DNA of 15,539 nucleotides, from the NCBI GenBank assembly GCA_045630265.1, contig JAZQSV010000019.1:1-15539 (forward strand), read 5' to 3'. The notes under the pieces were generated by a model. It was not told the origin of the DNA. It did not search any database and saw nothing but the letters and a program-made list of their open reading frames with translations. This document shows positions 1-7,365 of this stretch, piece after piece. Source of the stretch: UMGS1279 sp045630265 (GTDB taxonomy: Bacteria > Bacillota > Clostridia > Oscillospirales > Acutalibacteraceae). A program made the position numbers and the translations under genes. How positions within the stretch are numbered: the stretch's first letter is position 1; every line of letters starts with the position of its first letter.

Positions 1-2
1 TT

Positions 3-1160
3 CTTTTCTTAGGATACCAAATTTATTCGGTTATTTATAAGCCAATTACTACTGCCACTGCAGTCAGCTTTGAGGCGCTTAGCGGTATTGAGGTTGAGGG
101 CTATTTTGTAAGGCAAGAGCAGGTTATTGATTATACCGCCACGGGAAATGAACGCTACGTAGCATTTGACGGTGAAAAGGTGTCAAAGGGTGGTGTAATC
201 GCAAGTGTTTATGCAAGTCCTGCCATTGCCGCAACACAGGTGAGGGTGGACGAGCTTAACGCACAAATTGAAACCTTAAAGTCAATGAATTCGATGAGTG
301 ATCCCTCTGCAGTTGATTTAGATACGCTGAATAACAAAATAAACAGTGTTTATACTGATTTCTTAACGGCTAACGATAACGGCAATTTCTTAAATACGGA
401 TAGTCTTTCTAACCAACTTTTAGTTCAAATGAATAAAAAACAAATTCTAACTGGTGAGGTAAGTGGCTTTGATGGGCTCATTGCTTCGCTTCAAAATGAG
501 GTTACGGCGCTAACTGCCATGCTTCAGCCACCCGTTCAAAGTATAACCTCAAACGCTTCGGGATTTTTTGTATCCAACGTTGACGGACTTGAGGATATAC
601 TTAAAATTTCTGATATTGATAATATGGATGTTGGTATTTTTAATAAACTGAAAAATGCCGAACAAAAAATTGGATTTGGTAAAATTGTTACAAGCTACGA
701 CTGGTATATTATTACTAAAATGACGGGCGACGATTACTTAAAATTCAGTATAGGCAATACTGTTACCCTAATAACACCTATTGAGGGCTCTAAGGAGCTT
801 ACCGCCAAGGTGCATAAAATTAATGTTTCAGATAGCGCAAATGAAGCGCTTGTTATATTCTCCTGCAACACTATGAACGGTGAAATTGCTACTACCCGTC
901 TTGCTAAAATGACTGTGGTTACCGAAAGGTACGAGGGTATTAGAATAAGCAATAAGGCCATAAGGGTTGTGGATGGCAAAACGGGCGTTTATACCATTCA
1001 GGGCTCTATTGTAAAGTTCAGACCGGTTGAAATAATTTATACCGCCGACACATTCTCTATTTGTAAAAATGATGAAATGGGCAGCGGTTCGGGTATCAGA
1101 CTTTTTGACGAGGTAATTGAAAAGGGGAAAAACCTTTATGACGGAAAATACATCAGCTAG
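3..1160 (+). CDS. HlyD-like membrane adaptor protein, 5' end missing
   Basis: The frame is open from the first bases of the window, so the true start lies to the left. The visible part is 385 residues. It begins with the end of a hydrophobic segment (LFLGYQIYSVIY), consistent with a single N-terminal membrane anchor and an extracytoplasmic body. A lipoyl/barrel-sandwich-like stretch follows (GYFVRQEQVI, then GEKVSKGGVIASVY), then a polar helical region (about residues 75-175), then a beta-rich C-terminal half with FFVSNVDGLE and GKTGVYTIQG. This order resembles HlyD/RND-type adaptor proteins, and similar proteins are annotated in Clostridia next to yggS and sepF. The role is unknown: no transporter or ATPase gene is visible here. 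Its end overlaps yggS by 23 bases, suggesting translational coupling. An internal GTG at 180 is a possible but unlikely start, because family-like sequence continues upstream of it. Confidence 0.75.
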   Translation, partial: LFLGYQIYSVIYKPITTATAVSFEALSGIEVEGYFVRQEQVIDYTATGNERYVAFDGEKVSKGGVIASVYASPAIAATQVRVDELNAQIETLKSMNSMSDPSAVDLDTLNNKINSVYTDFLTANDNGNFLNTDSLSNQLLVQMNKKQILTGEVSGFDGLIASLQNEVTALTAMLQPPVQSITSNASGFFVSNVDGLEDILKISDIDNMDVGIFNKLKNAEQKIGFGKIVTSYDWYIITKMTGDDYLKFSIGNTVTLITPIEGSKELTAKVHKINVSDSANEALVIFSCNTMNGEIATTRLAKMTVVTERYEGIRISNKAIRVVDGKTGVYTIQGSIVKFRPVEIIYTADTFSICKNDEMGSGSGIRLFDEVIEKGKNLYDGKYIS

Positions 1161-1881
1161 CGCTTTGACTGTTTTAGAGCGTAAGCAAATTTTCAGTGAA
1201 AATTATAAAGACATTTTAAGTAGGATTGAAATTGCTGCTAAAAAAAGCGGCAGGGAAGCCCGAGATATTCGCCTGCTCGCCGCCACTAAAACCATTGATG
1301 CAGAGGTTATAAATTTTGCAATAGAAAGCGGAATTAACCTTATAGGCGAAAACAGGGTGCAGGAATTCTTATCTAAGGAAGATAACCTTTCGTCCTTGGC
1401 CGAGCGCCATTTTATTGGCCATTTGCAGACTAACAAGGTAAAGGATATTGTAGGAAAGGTTTCTTTGATTCAGTCGGTGCACTCCTTAAAACTTGCTAAG
1501 GTTATTAGTGATTTAAGTGAAAAAAGGAGTATAGTAACCGATATTTTGCTCGAGGTAAACATAGGAAAAGAAGAAAGCAAAAGCGGTTTTTTAAAGGAAG
1601 AACTTGCTTTATATATAGATGAAATTTCTAAGCTGAAGGGCGTATTTGTGAGAGGACTTATGGCAATTCCGCCCATTTGTGAAAAAAACGAGGAAAATCG
1701 ACAATATTTTAGAGAAATGTATAATCTATTCCTTGAAATTAGGGATAAAAAATTATATAATAGTAGTATGGATATTCTGTCAATCGGAATGTCTGACGAT
1801 TTTGAAGTAGCAATTGAAGAGGGTGCTAATTTAGTTAGAATTGGTACCGCATTATTTGGTAAAAGAAATTATAATATTTAG
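1138..1881 (+). CDS. yggS: YggS/PROSC-family PLP homeostasis protein
   Basis: This is a 247-residue protein of the YggS/YlmE/PLPBP family, a cytoplasmic TIM-barrel protein that binds pyridoxal phosphate and helps balance the PLP pool; family members have no firmly known catalytic activity. Visible marks are the PLP lysine in LLAATKT (K51), GENRVQEF, HFIGHLQTNKVK, LLEVNIGKEESKSGF, RGLMAIPP, the phosphate-binding GMSDD (217-221) and RIGTALFG near the end. I chose ATG 1138 because AAAGGGG (1121-1127) lies at normal distance; the in-frame TTG at 1117 has no such site. It overlaps the upstream adaptor gene by 23 bases, and sepF follows after 11 bases. This matches the Bacillus ylmE-sepF arrangement, so a shared transcript with division genes is likely. 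Confidence 0.94.
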   Translation: MTENTSASALTVLERKQIFSENYKDILSRIEIAAKKSGREARDIRLLAATKTIDAEVINFAIESGINLIGENRVQEFLSKEDNLSSLAERHFIGHLQTNKVKDIVGKVSLIQSVHSLKLAKVISDLSEKRSIVTDILLEVNIGKEESKSGFLKEELALYIDEISKLKGVFVRGLMAIPPICEKNEENRQYFREMYNLFLEIRDKKLYNSSMDILSIGMSDDFEVAIEEGANLVRIGTALFGKRNYNI

Positions 1882-1892
1882 GGGGATAAAAA

Positions 1893-2357
1893 ATGGCAAT
1901 TAACGATTTTTTCAAGAAAATGGTAAACCTTCCCGCAGATGATTATGAGGACGATTATGAAGAGGAAAACTTCTTCGACACAAAAGAGGAAGAGTATGAC
2001 GAGCCAAAAGCAAAGTCCGGCAAGAAGTTAGACTTTGGCGGTATTTTCTCCAGAGCCGGTTCGGGCCGAAAAGATGAGGATGACTCTCAAATTAAGGTTG
2101 TGCTTGTAAGACCAAGAATTTTTGAGGAAGATACAACCGCAATTGCTGAGCACCTTTGCTCTGGTAAAACCGTTGTTTTAAACCTTGAGCTTGCCGATAG
2201 AGAGAATTCAAGAAGAATTATTGACTTCCTTATGGGTACTGCTTTTGCAGTTCGCGGCAACATTAAGCAGGTTGCAAACAGCACCTATATTATTACACCC
2301 GACAACGTAGATGTTTTAGGTGAATTGATGGGCGGAGATTTCTCCGACAATTTTTAA
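1893..2357 (+). CDS. sepF: Cell division protein SepF
   Basis: This 154-residue protein matches SepF, which bundles FtsZ filaments and ties the Z-ring to the membrane in Gram-positive bacteria, acting alongside or in place of FtsA. The N-terminus (AINDFFKKMVNL) can form the amphipathic membrane-binding helix. A strongly acidic linker follows (about residues 16-38), and then the conserved SepF core (about 68-145) with VVLVRPRIFEED, GKTVVLNLEL, RRIIDFLMGTAFA and STYIITPDNVDV. Length is normal for the family. A GGGGGAT site just after the yggS stop precedes the ATG. The next gene is ylmH; the ylmG gene found between them in Bacillus is absent here. Confidence 0.95.
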   Translation: MAINDFFKKMVNLPADDYEDDYEEENFFDTKEEEYDEPKAKSGKKLDFGGIFSRAGSGRKDEDDSQIKVVLVRPRIFEEDTTAIAEHLCSGKTVVLNLELADRENSRRIIDFLMGTAFAVRGNIKQVANSTYIITPDNVDVLGELMGGDFSDNF

Positions 2358-2369
2358 GAGTAAAATTTA

Positions 2370-3122
2370 GTGGACGAGCAAGTAAAATTGCTCACTTCCA
2401 AGGCGCTTGACGCCATTCGGATTTGTGAGCAGAGAAATATTCCTAAATTTTTGGGATTTTTAAGCGCGGGTGAATCGGCGGCCGTTCAAAGGGCAACCTT
2501 TGGTAGAGGTAATATCTGCTTTTTTGGTGGATATAAAGGTGCTGAAAGAATGGTTTTTGGCGCACTTCCTGATTATCTTGAGGGCAGCACCGATTCTTTC
2601 CCCATTAAAGCGCTTAAAATTACCTTTAACCGAAATTTTACTCTAAGTCATAGAGATATTTTGGGCGCCTTTATGTCAAGTGGTGTAGAGCGCTCCACCG
2701 TGGGCGATATACTTATTTTTAACGGTGAGGCCTACGTTTTGGTTTTAGAGGAAATGGTAAATTATTTTTTAAACCAAATAGATAAAATTAAAAACGTTGG
2801 TGTTTTGGTTTCGGTGGTGGATGATTTATCTTTAATTCCGTCTAATCAAAATCAAGGGATAGAGGAAATACGGTTTACGGTTTCTTCTCCTCGGCTAGAT
2901 GCGGTAGTTAGTAAGCTTACGGGTAAAAGCCGTACAATTTGTGAAAGCTTAATTCTTGACGGTAAGGTGTTTATAAATTCCTTCGAGGTTTTGAAACAAA
3001 CCAAAAGGGTAGAAAACGGTGATATTATTACCGTTAGGGGCTTTGGTAAATATAAGATTTATTCTAGAGGAGATATTTCAAAAAAAGGCCGAGAAATTTT
3101 TACGGCACAAAAATATATTTAA
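2370..3122 (+). CDS. ylmH: YlmH-type S4-domain RNA-binding protein
   Basis: This 250-residue protein has an N-terminal YlmH domain (about residues 1-165, including GRGNICFFGGYKGAERMVFG and the LGAFMSSGVERSTVGDI stretch) and a C-terminal S4 RNA-binding domain (about 175-235, RLDAVVSKLTGKSR, ILDGKVFIN, NGDIITVRGFGKYKI). The family acts in the cytoplasm; Bacillus YlmH has been linked to ribosome rescue or quality control and the gene sits in the division cluster. The start is a GTG 12 bases after the sepF stop, with only a weak AAGAG upstream, so translation is probably coupled to sepF. The stop codon abuts the ribosome binding site of divIVA. The family assignment is firm; the exact function is inferred from relatives. 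Confidence 0.92.
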   Translation: MDEQVKLLTSKALDAIRICEQRNIPKFLGFLSAGESAAVQRATFGRGNICFFGGYKGAERMVFGALPDYLEGSTDSFPIKALKITFNRNFTLSHRDILGAFMSSGVERSTVGDILIFNGEAYVLVLEEMVNYFLNQIDKIKNVGVLVSVVDDLSLIPSNQNQGIEEIRFTVSSPRLDAVVSKLTGKSRTICESLILDGKVFINSFEVLKQTKRVENGDIITVRGFGKYKIYSRGDISKKGREIFTAQKYI

Positions 3123-3135
3123 GGTGGGAATTTTT

Positions 3136-3969
3136 ATGCATACCGGCGAGTACATAAGAACAGTCAGGTTCGATAAGGCAGTTAGGGGCTACAATAAGGA
3201 GGACGTTGATACTTTCCTTTCTGAAATTGCCGATGACGTTGATGCTTTAATCGAACAAAACAGAATGCTTAGTAAAAGACTTGCAGAAGCACTTGAGGTT
3301 TCGGGTACTAAGCCCGCTCCTGTCGTTGTTGACAATTCCGGCAGTATTGAGCAGGTACAGTCAATTTTGGTTAGCGCACAGCGTTTTTCTGACCAAATTG
3401 TAAATGAAGCCAACGAAAAAGCAGTTTCCATTTTAGAAGAGGCAAATGCCAAGGCAAGAGAAATTGACCAAAAGGTTGGCGTAGTTTTAGAAGCATTTGA
3501 AAAAGAGATTGCCGATAGAAAGGCCGCCGCTGATGAGCAGGTTAGCCAAATGCTTTCGGATGCCGCTAAAAAGTCTGAGGGCATTATTACCGCTGCACAC
3601 GACAGTGTTGCAAGGCAGCAAATGCTTTTTGAAAAGCTTAAATTTGAGGCATCTGACTTTAAAAAGACCTTGTTCGATGTTCATAAAAAGCAGCTTGAAC
3701 TTTTACAGCAGTATCCCGATTCTGTGCCTTACGACCCCGAAAGGGCAGCAAAGGCGGTTGCTTTTAAAATTGATAACGAGCCAGACTTTGCCGACTTTAT
3801 TCCTACCGCAGTTGCTGAAAGTAATGAAACCGAAGAAATTATTGAAGAGGTTTTAGAACAGGCCGCATCTGAGGTTTTTGAGGATAATGCAGAAGTTCTA
3901 GCTACCGAAAGCTTTGAAAACGAAGAGGTTTTAGAGCAGGCCGCTTTTGACGGAGTTTTACTTGACTAA
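3136..3969 (+). CDS. divIVA: DivIVA-family polar/septal coiled-coil protein
   Basis: This 277-residue protein carries the DivIVA N-terminal membrane-binding domain (about residues 1-55: TVRFDKAVRGYNKEDVDTFL, with the conserved RGY and EDVD..FL pattern). A long Ala/Glu/Lys-rich coiled coil follows (about 70-200), and then an acidic C-terminal tail. DivIVA proteins bind curved membrane at septa and poles and recruit division, chromosome-anchoring or cell-wall proteins. ATG 3136 is chosen because AAGGTGGG (3121-3128) precedes it and the protein then begins exactly at the family N-terminus; the frame extends further upstream without family-like sequence. It is longer than the 164-residue Bacillus protein because of its tail, which contains two copies of EEVLEQAA. 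It directly precedes ileS, as in Bacillus. Confidence 0.95.
   Translation: MHTGEYIRTVRFDKAVRGYNKEDVDTFLSEIADDVDALIEQNRMLSKRLAEALEVSGTKPAPVVVDNSGSIEQVQSILVSAQRFSDQIVNEANEKAVSILEEANAKAREIDQKVGVVLEAFEKEIADRKAAADEQVSQMLSDAAKKSEGIITAAHDSVARQQMLFEKLKFEASDFKKTLFDVHKKQLELLQQYPDSVPYDPERAAKAVAFKIDNEPDFADFIPTAVAESNETEEIIEEVLEQAASEVFEDNAEVLATESFENEEVLEQAAFDGVLLD
3844..3945 (+). repeat. Duplicated EEVLEQAA segment in the divIVA tail
   Basis: Two 24-base copies, at 3844-3867 and 3922-3945, differ at only two third-codon positions and are 78 bases apart, in frame. They encode EEVLEQAA at residues 237-244 and 263-270 of DivIVA. The surrounding tail is acidic and of low complexity. A small internal duplication is the simplest explanation. 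Confidence 0.8.
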
Positions 3970-4010
3970 TTAAATTTTAAGTTTATTACCACACGAAAGG
4001 GATTATTTCA

Positions 4011-6794
4011 ATGGAACAGCAGGATTACAATAAGACATTAAATCTGCCACAAACCGAATTTCCTATGCGCGCCGGGCTTCCCACCCGCGAGCCTGAAGCT
4101 TTAAAGGTTTGGCAGGAGGAAAAGCTTTATCATAAGCTTATGCAGCATAATGAGGGTAAACCCCTGTACGTTATTCACGACGGCCCTCCATACGCTAATG
4201 GAATTATACACTTGGGTACCGCTTTAAATAAAAGCTTAAAGGACTTTATACTTCGTTATAAAAATATGTCGGGCTTTAAGGCACCCTACGTACCCGGTTA
4301 TGATACTCACGGTCTTCCTACCGAGCTTAAGGCAAGAAAGAAAGCGGGTATGGAGTCGGATGAGCAAATTTCTTCTGCTAAGCTTCGCAAAATTTGTAAG
4401 GATTTTGCACTTGGTTTTGTAGAAAGCCAAAGAAACCAGTTTGAACGCCTTGGTGTTTTGGGCGAGTGGGAAAACCCATATTTAACCCTTAGCAATAACT
4501 ATGTTGCTAAGCAGGTTGAGGTTTTTGGCGAGATGGCTAATAAGGGCTATATCTATAAGGGCCTAAAACCTGTTTATTGGTGCCCCGAATGTCAAACAGC
4601 ACTTGCTGAGGCAGAAATTGAGTATGCAGAGGACCCCTGCCATTCCATTTATGTTAAATTCGCGGTTACTGAAGATTTTGGAAAACTTTCTGCACTTGGC
4701 GCAGACCTTTCAAAAACCTACTTTGTAATTTGGACCACAACTACCTGGACACTTCCTGGAAACCTTGCTATTTGCGTTGGTCCTGAATATGAATATAGCG
4801 TAGTTTTTGCAAATGACGAATATTATGTAATTGCTACCGAGCTTATTCCTTCTACTATGTCTGCGGCGGGTATAGAGGAGTATAAAATTATTGGTAAAAT
4901 AAAGGGTAGCGAGCTTGAGAGAATGGTTGCAAAACATCCCTTTATTGACCGTGATTCTTTAGTTATTGTGGGCGACCACGTAACACTTGAAAGCGGTACG
5001 GGTTGTGTTCATACTGCTCCCGGCCACGGTGTTGAAGACTTTGAGGTTTGTCGTCGTAACTATCCCGAAATTCCTATTTTAGTACCTGTTGACCATAAGG
5101 GCGTTCTAACCAAGGAAGCAGGGGAGTTTGAAGGCCTTACTACCGATAAGGCAAATAAGGCAATAGCTATGAAGCTGGAAGAAAACAACCGCCTGTTTGC
5201 TCTTCAAAAAATTATTCACCAATATCCTCACTGTTGGCGTTGTAAATCACCTATTCTTTTCCGCGCTACAGAGCAGTGGTTCTGCTCCATTGCCGACTTT
5301 GCCGATAAGGCAATCGATGCAATTCGCTCTGTTGAGTGGATTCCCGGTTGGGGTGAAGAGCGTATTGCGGGAATGGTTAGAGATAGAAGCGACTGGTGCA
5401 TTTCTAGACAACGCACATGGGGTGTTCCCATTCCTATTTTCTACTGCAAGGACTGCGGTAAGGAAATTATTACTCCTGATACAATTAAATTTGTTGCAGA
5501 TAAATTTAGAGAGCACGGAGCCGATATTTGGTATGAGGCCGAAGCTAAAGAACTAATGCCCGAGGGCATTAACTGCGAGTGCGGTTGCACCGAGTTTAAA
5601 AAGGAAACCGATATTATGGATGTTTGGTTTGACTCGGGCTCCTCTCATGCTGCAGTTTTGGATGAAAGGGATTATCTGAAATTCCCTGCAGACCTTTATT
5701 TAGAGGGTGCTGACCAGTACCGTGGTTGGTTCCAGTCTTCACTTCTTACCTCGGTTGCCACTAAGGGCGTTTCTCCTTATAAGGCAGTTGTAACTCACGG
5801 TTGGGTTGTAGATGGAGAAGGCAAAAAAATGTCTAAGTCTATCGGTAATACAATTATTCCTGATGAGGTTGTTGAGCAGTATGGTGCCGACATTTTGCGT
5901 CTTTGGGTTGCTTCCTCCGACTATCATGCTGATATCCGCGTTTCCAAGGATATTCTAAAGCAAATGTCTGAGGTTTACCGTAAGATTCGTAATACCGCAA
6001 GGTTTATCCTAGGTTGTATCCCGGATTTCGACCCCAACAAGGATATGGTAGATGACTCAAAACTTACCGAAATTGACCGCTATGCGCTTATGCGCCTTAA
6101 CGAGGTTGTTAAAACCTGCATTAACGGTTATGAGAAGTTTGAGTTCCACATTATTTTCCACGCAATTCACAACTTCTGTGTTATTGATATGTCAAACTTC
6201 TACCTTGACGTTATTAAGGATAGACTTTATACCGAGAAGGCAGATAGCGAAACGCGTCGTGCCGCGCAGACCACAATTTACCGTATTTTGGATACGTTGA
6301 CCCGTCTGGTGGCCCCTATTTTGGCGTTCACTTCTGAAGAAATTTGGCAGTTTATGCCTCACCTTGAGTCACATAACAAAAAGAGTATTCTCTTTAACGA
6401 TATGGCAAAGGCAAACGACGATACAGACACTACTTTGATGGAAAGATGGGATAGAATCCACCTTGTTCGTGATGACGTTAAGAAAGCACTTGAGGAGGCA
6501 CGCGCCGCAAAGGTTATTGGCGCTTCTCTTGATGCCGAAATTACCGTTTATGCCGATGGCGAGATGTACGATTTTCTCTCCACCATTGACAGTTTGTCCG
6601 AGATATTTATTGTATCTAAGGCAAACCTTGTGAAGGGTGAGGGCGGCGAGTTTAAGGGAGAGCAACCAATATCTGTTACCGTTAAGCACGCATCGGGCGA
6701 AAAATGTTGCCGTTGTTGGCAGTATTCTGATACAGTTGGTACAGATAAGGAGCATCCAACAATTTGTAGCCGTTGCGCTAGTGTTTTAAAATAG
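4011..6794 (+). CDS. ileS: Isoleucyl-tRNA synthetase
   Basis: This 927-residue class I synthetase charges tRNA-Ile with isoleucine in the cytoplasm. It shows the HIGH-type motif HLGT (67-70) after PPYANGIIH, the editing-domain stretch WTTTTWTLPGNLAI and HTAPGHGVEDF, KMSKS at 606-610, DVWFDSGSSH, and a C-terminal zinc finger with cysteine pairs C899/C902 and C919/C922. Length and domain order fit the common bacterial (type 1) enzyme. GAAAGGG (3995-4001) is the ribosome binding site. The gap to divIVA is only 41 bases and has no terminator or specifier structure, so the T-box leader usual for Firmicute ileS is not here; expression presumably follows the upstream promoter. Confidence 0.98.
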   Translation: MEQQDYNKTLNLPQTEFPMRAGLPTREPEALKVWQEEKLYHKLMQHNEGKPLYVIHDGPPYANGIIHLGTALNKSLKDFILRYKNMSGFKAPYVPGYDTHGLPTELKARKKAGMESDEQISSAKLRKICKDFALGFVESQRNQFERLGVLGEWENPYLTLSNNYVAKQVEVFGEMANKGYIYKGLKPVYWCPECQTALAEAEIEYAEDPCHSIYVKFAVTEDFGKLSALGADLSKTYFVIWTTTTWTLPGNLAICVGPEYEYSVVFANDEYYVIATELIPSTMSAAGIEEYKIIGKIKGSELERMVAKHPFIDRDSLVIVGDHVTLESGTGCVHTAPGHGVEDFEVCRRNYPEIPILVPVDHKGVLTKEAGEFEGLTTDKANKAIAMKLEENNRLFALQKIIHQYPHCWRCKSPILFRATEQWFCSIADFADKAIDAIRSVEWIPGWGEERIAGMVRDRSDWCISRQRTWGVPIPIFYCKDCGKEIITPDTIKFVADKFREHGADIWYEAEAKELMPEGINCECGCTEFKKETDIMDVWFDSGSSHAAVLDERDYLKFPADLYLEGADQYRGWFQSSLLTSVATKGVSPYKAVVTHGWVVDGEGKKMSKSIGNTIIPDEVVEQYGADILRLWVASSDYHADIRVSKDILKQMSEVYRKIRNTARFILGCIPDFDPNKDMVDDSKLTEIDRYALMRLNEVVKTCINGYEKFEFHIIFHAIHNFCVIDMSNFYLDVIKDRLYTEKADSETRRAAQTTIYRILDTLTRLVAPILAFTSEEIWQFMPHLESHNKKSILFNDMAKANDDTDTTLMERWDRIHLVRDDVKKALEEARAAKVIGASLDAEITVYADGEMYDFLSTIDSLSEIFIVSKANLVKGEGGEFKGEQPISVTVKHASGEKCCRCWQYSDTVGTDKEHPTICSRCASVLK

Positions 6795-6798
6795 TAAA

Positions 6799-6839
6799 TA
6801 TTGGGGCTTTATGCCCCAATAACCTTTATGGAGGTTATT
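6799..6839 (+). promoter_or_regulatory. Two overlapping hairpins before lspA; second masks the RBS
   Basis: Hairpin 1 pairs 6799-6807 (TATTGGGGC) with 6813-6821 (GCCCCAATA), 9 bp around a TTTAT loop. It is not followed by a T-tract, so it is not a normal terminator. Hairpin 2 pairs 6818-6825 (AATAACCT) with 6832-6839 (AGGTTATT), 8 bp around the loop TTATGG. Its right arm contains most of the Shine-Dalgarno GGAGGT (6830-6835) and ends at the base before the lspA ATG. The two stems share bases 6818-6821 and so compete in part, although the GC core of hairpin 1 could coexist with hairpin 2. Base pairing is seen directly. A role in setting lspA translation, or in mRNA processing between ileS and lspA, is inference. 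Confidence 0.6.
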
Positions 6840-7355
6840 ATGAGCTATATTTTAGCAATACTTTTTTCTATTCTTGTGATTGTTGCCGACCAGCTTTCAA
6901 AGCTTTACGTTTTAGAAAACGTGCCCCTTGCGAACGCGGTTAGTGATACTACACCGCTTATTAAGGGAATAGTTGACCTTACACATATTCATAATAACGG
7001 CGGCGCCTGGGGTATGCTAGGTGGCTATACTTGGGTGCTTCTTGGCGTTACCATTGTTGTTATGATTATTTGTATTGCAATGCTAATTAAAAATGGCTTT
7101 AAAAGTAAACTGCTTTTTTGGTCTGTACTTTTAATTTTGGCGGGCGGAATAGGTAATATGATAGATAGGATTTTTCGTAGCGGAGCCGTTGTGGATTTTC
7201 TACAGTTTCATTTCTGGCCTACATTTCCGGTTTTTAATATTGCCGATATTGCAGTTTGTATTGGTGCTGGCCTGTTAATTCTTTACTTCCTTGTTGATAT
7301 ATATAATGAACGTAAAAATCAAAAGAACGTTCTAGAAGAAGTTAATAAGGGTTAG
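6840..7355 (+). CDS. lspA: Lipoprotein signal peptidase (signal peptidase II)
   Basis: This 171-residue membrane aspartyl protease removes signal peptides from prolipoproteins after Lgt has attached diacylglycerol. Four hydrophobic segments are visible (about residues 3-20, 62-83, 89-105 and 134-153). Family motifs are VADQLSK, HNNGGAWG, GGIGNMIDR with catalytic D109, and VFNIADI with catalytic D136. ATG 6840 is chosen because GGAGGT lies just upstream. ATG 6828 is in frame but would place that site inside the gene, and TTG 6801 falls inside the hairpin. The site itself sits in a stable hairpin. The gene follows ileS by 45 bases and precedes rluD by 10, the same lspA-rluD pairing as in Bacillus. 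Confidence 0.96.
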   Translation: MSYILAILFSILVIVADQLSKLYVLENVPLANAVSDTTPLIKGIVDLTHIHNNGGAWGMLGGYTWVLLGVTIVVMIICIAMLIKNGFKSKLLFWSVLLILAGGIGNMIDRIFRSGAVVDFLQFHFWPTFPVFNIADIAVCIGAGLLILYFLVDIYNERKNQKNVLEEVNKG

Positions 7356-7365
7356 TTAATAAATC

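Noticed and set aside
1117..1137. TTG start for yggS giving a 254-residue protein
   Set aside because: The extra residues are not family-like, and the AAAGGGG site would fall inside the gene; ATG 1138 fits better.
3189..3584. 131-codon open frame on the - strand opposite divIVA, and similar shorter frames opposite other genes
   Set aside because: They are mirror effects of strongly coding + strand genes, with no ribosome binding site or recognisable protein features.
6801..6839. Upstream in-frame TTG (6801) and ATG (6828) starts for lspA
   Set aside because: Both would put the hairpin or the GGAGGT site inside the coding region; LspA proteins normally begin close to the first membrane segment, as ATG 6840 gives.
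7324..7333. Palindrome AGAACGTTCT near the end of lspA
   Set aside because: A 10-base palindrome inside coding sequence, with no second copy or promoter nearby; probably chance.
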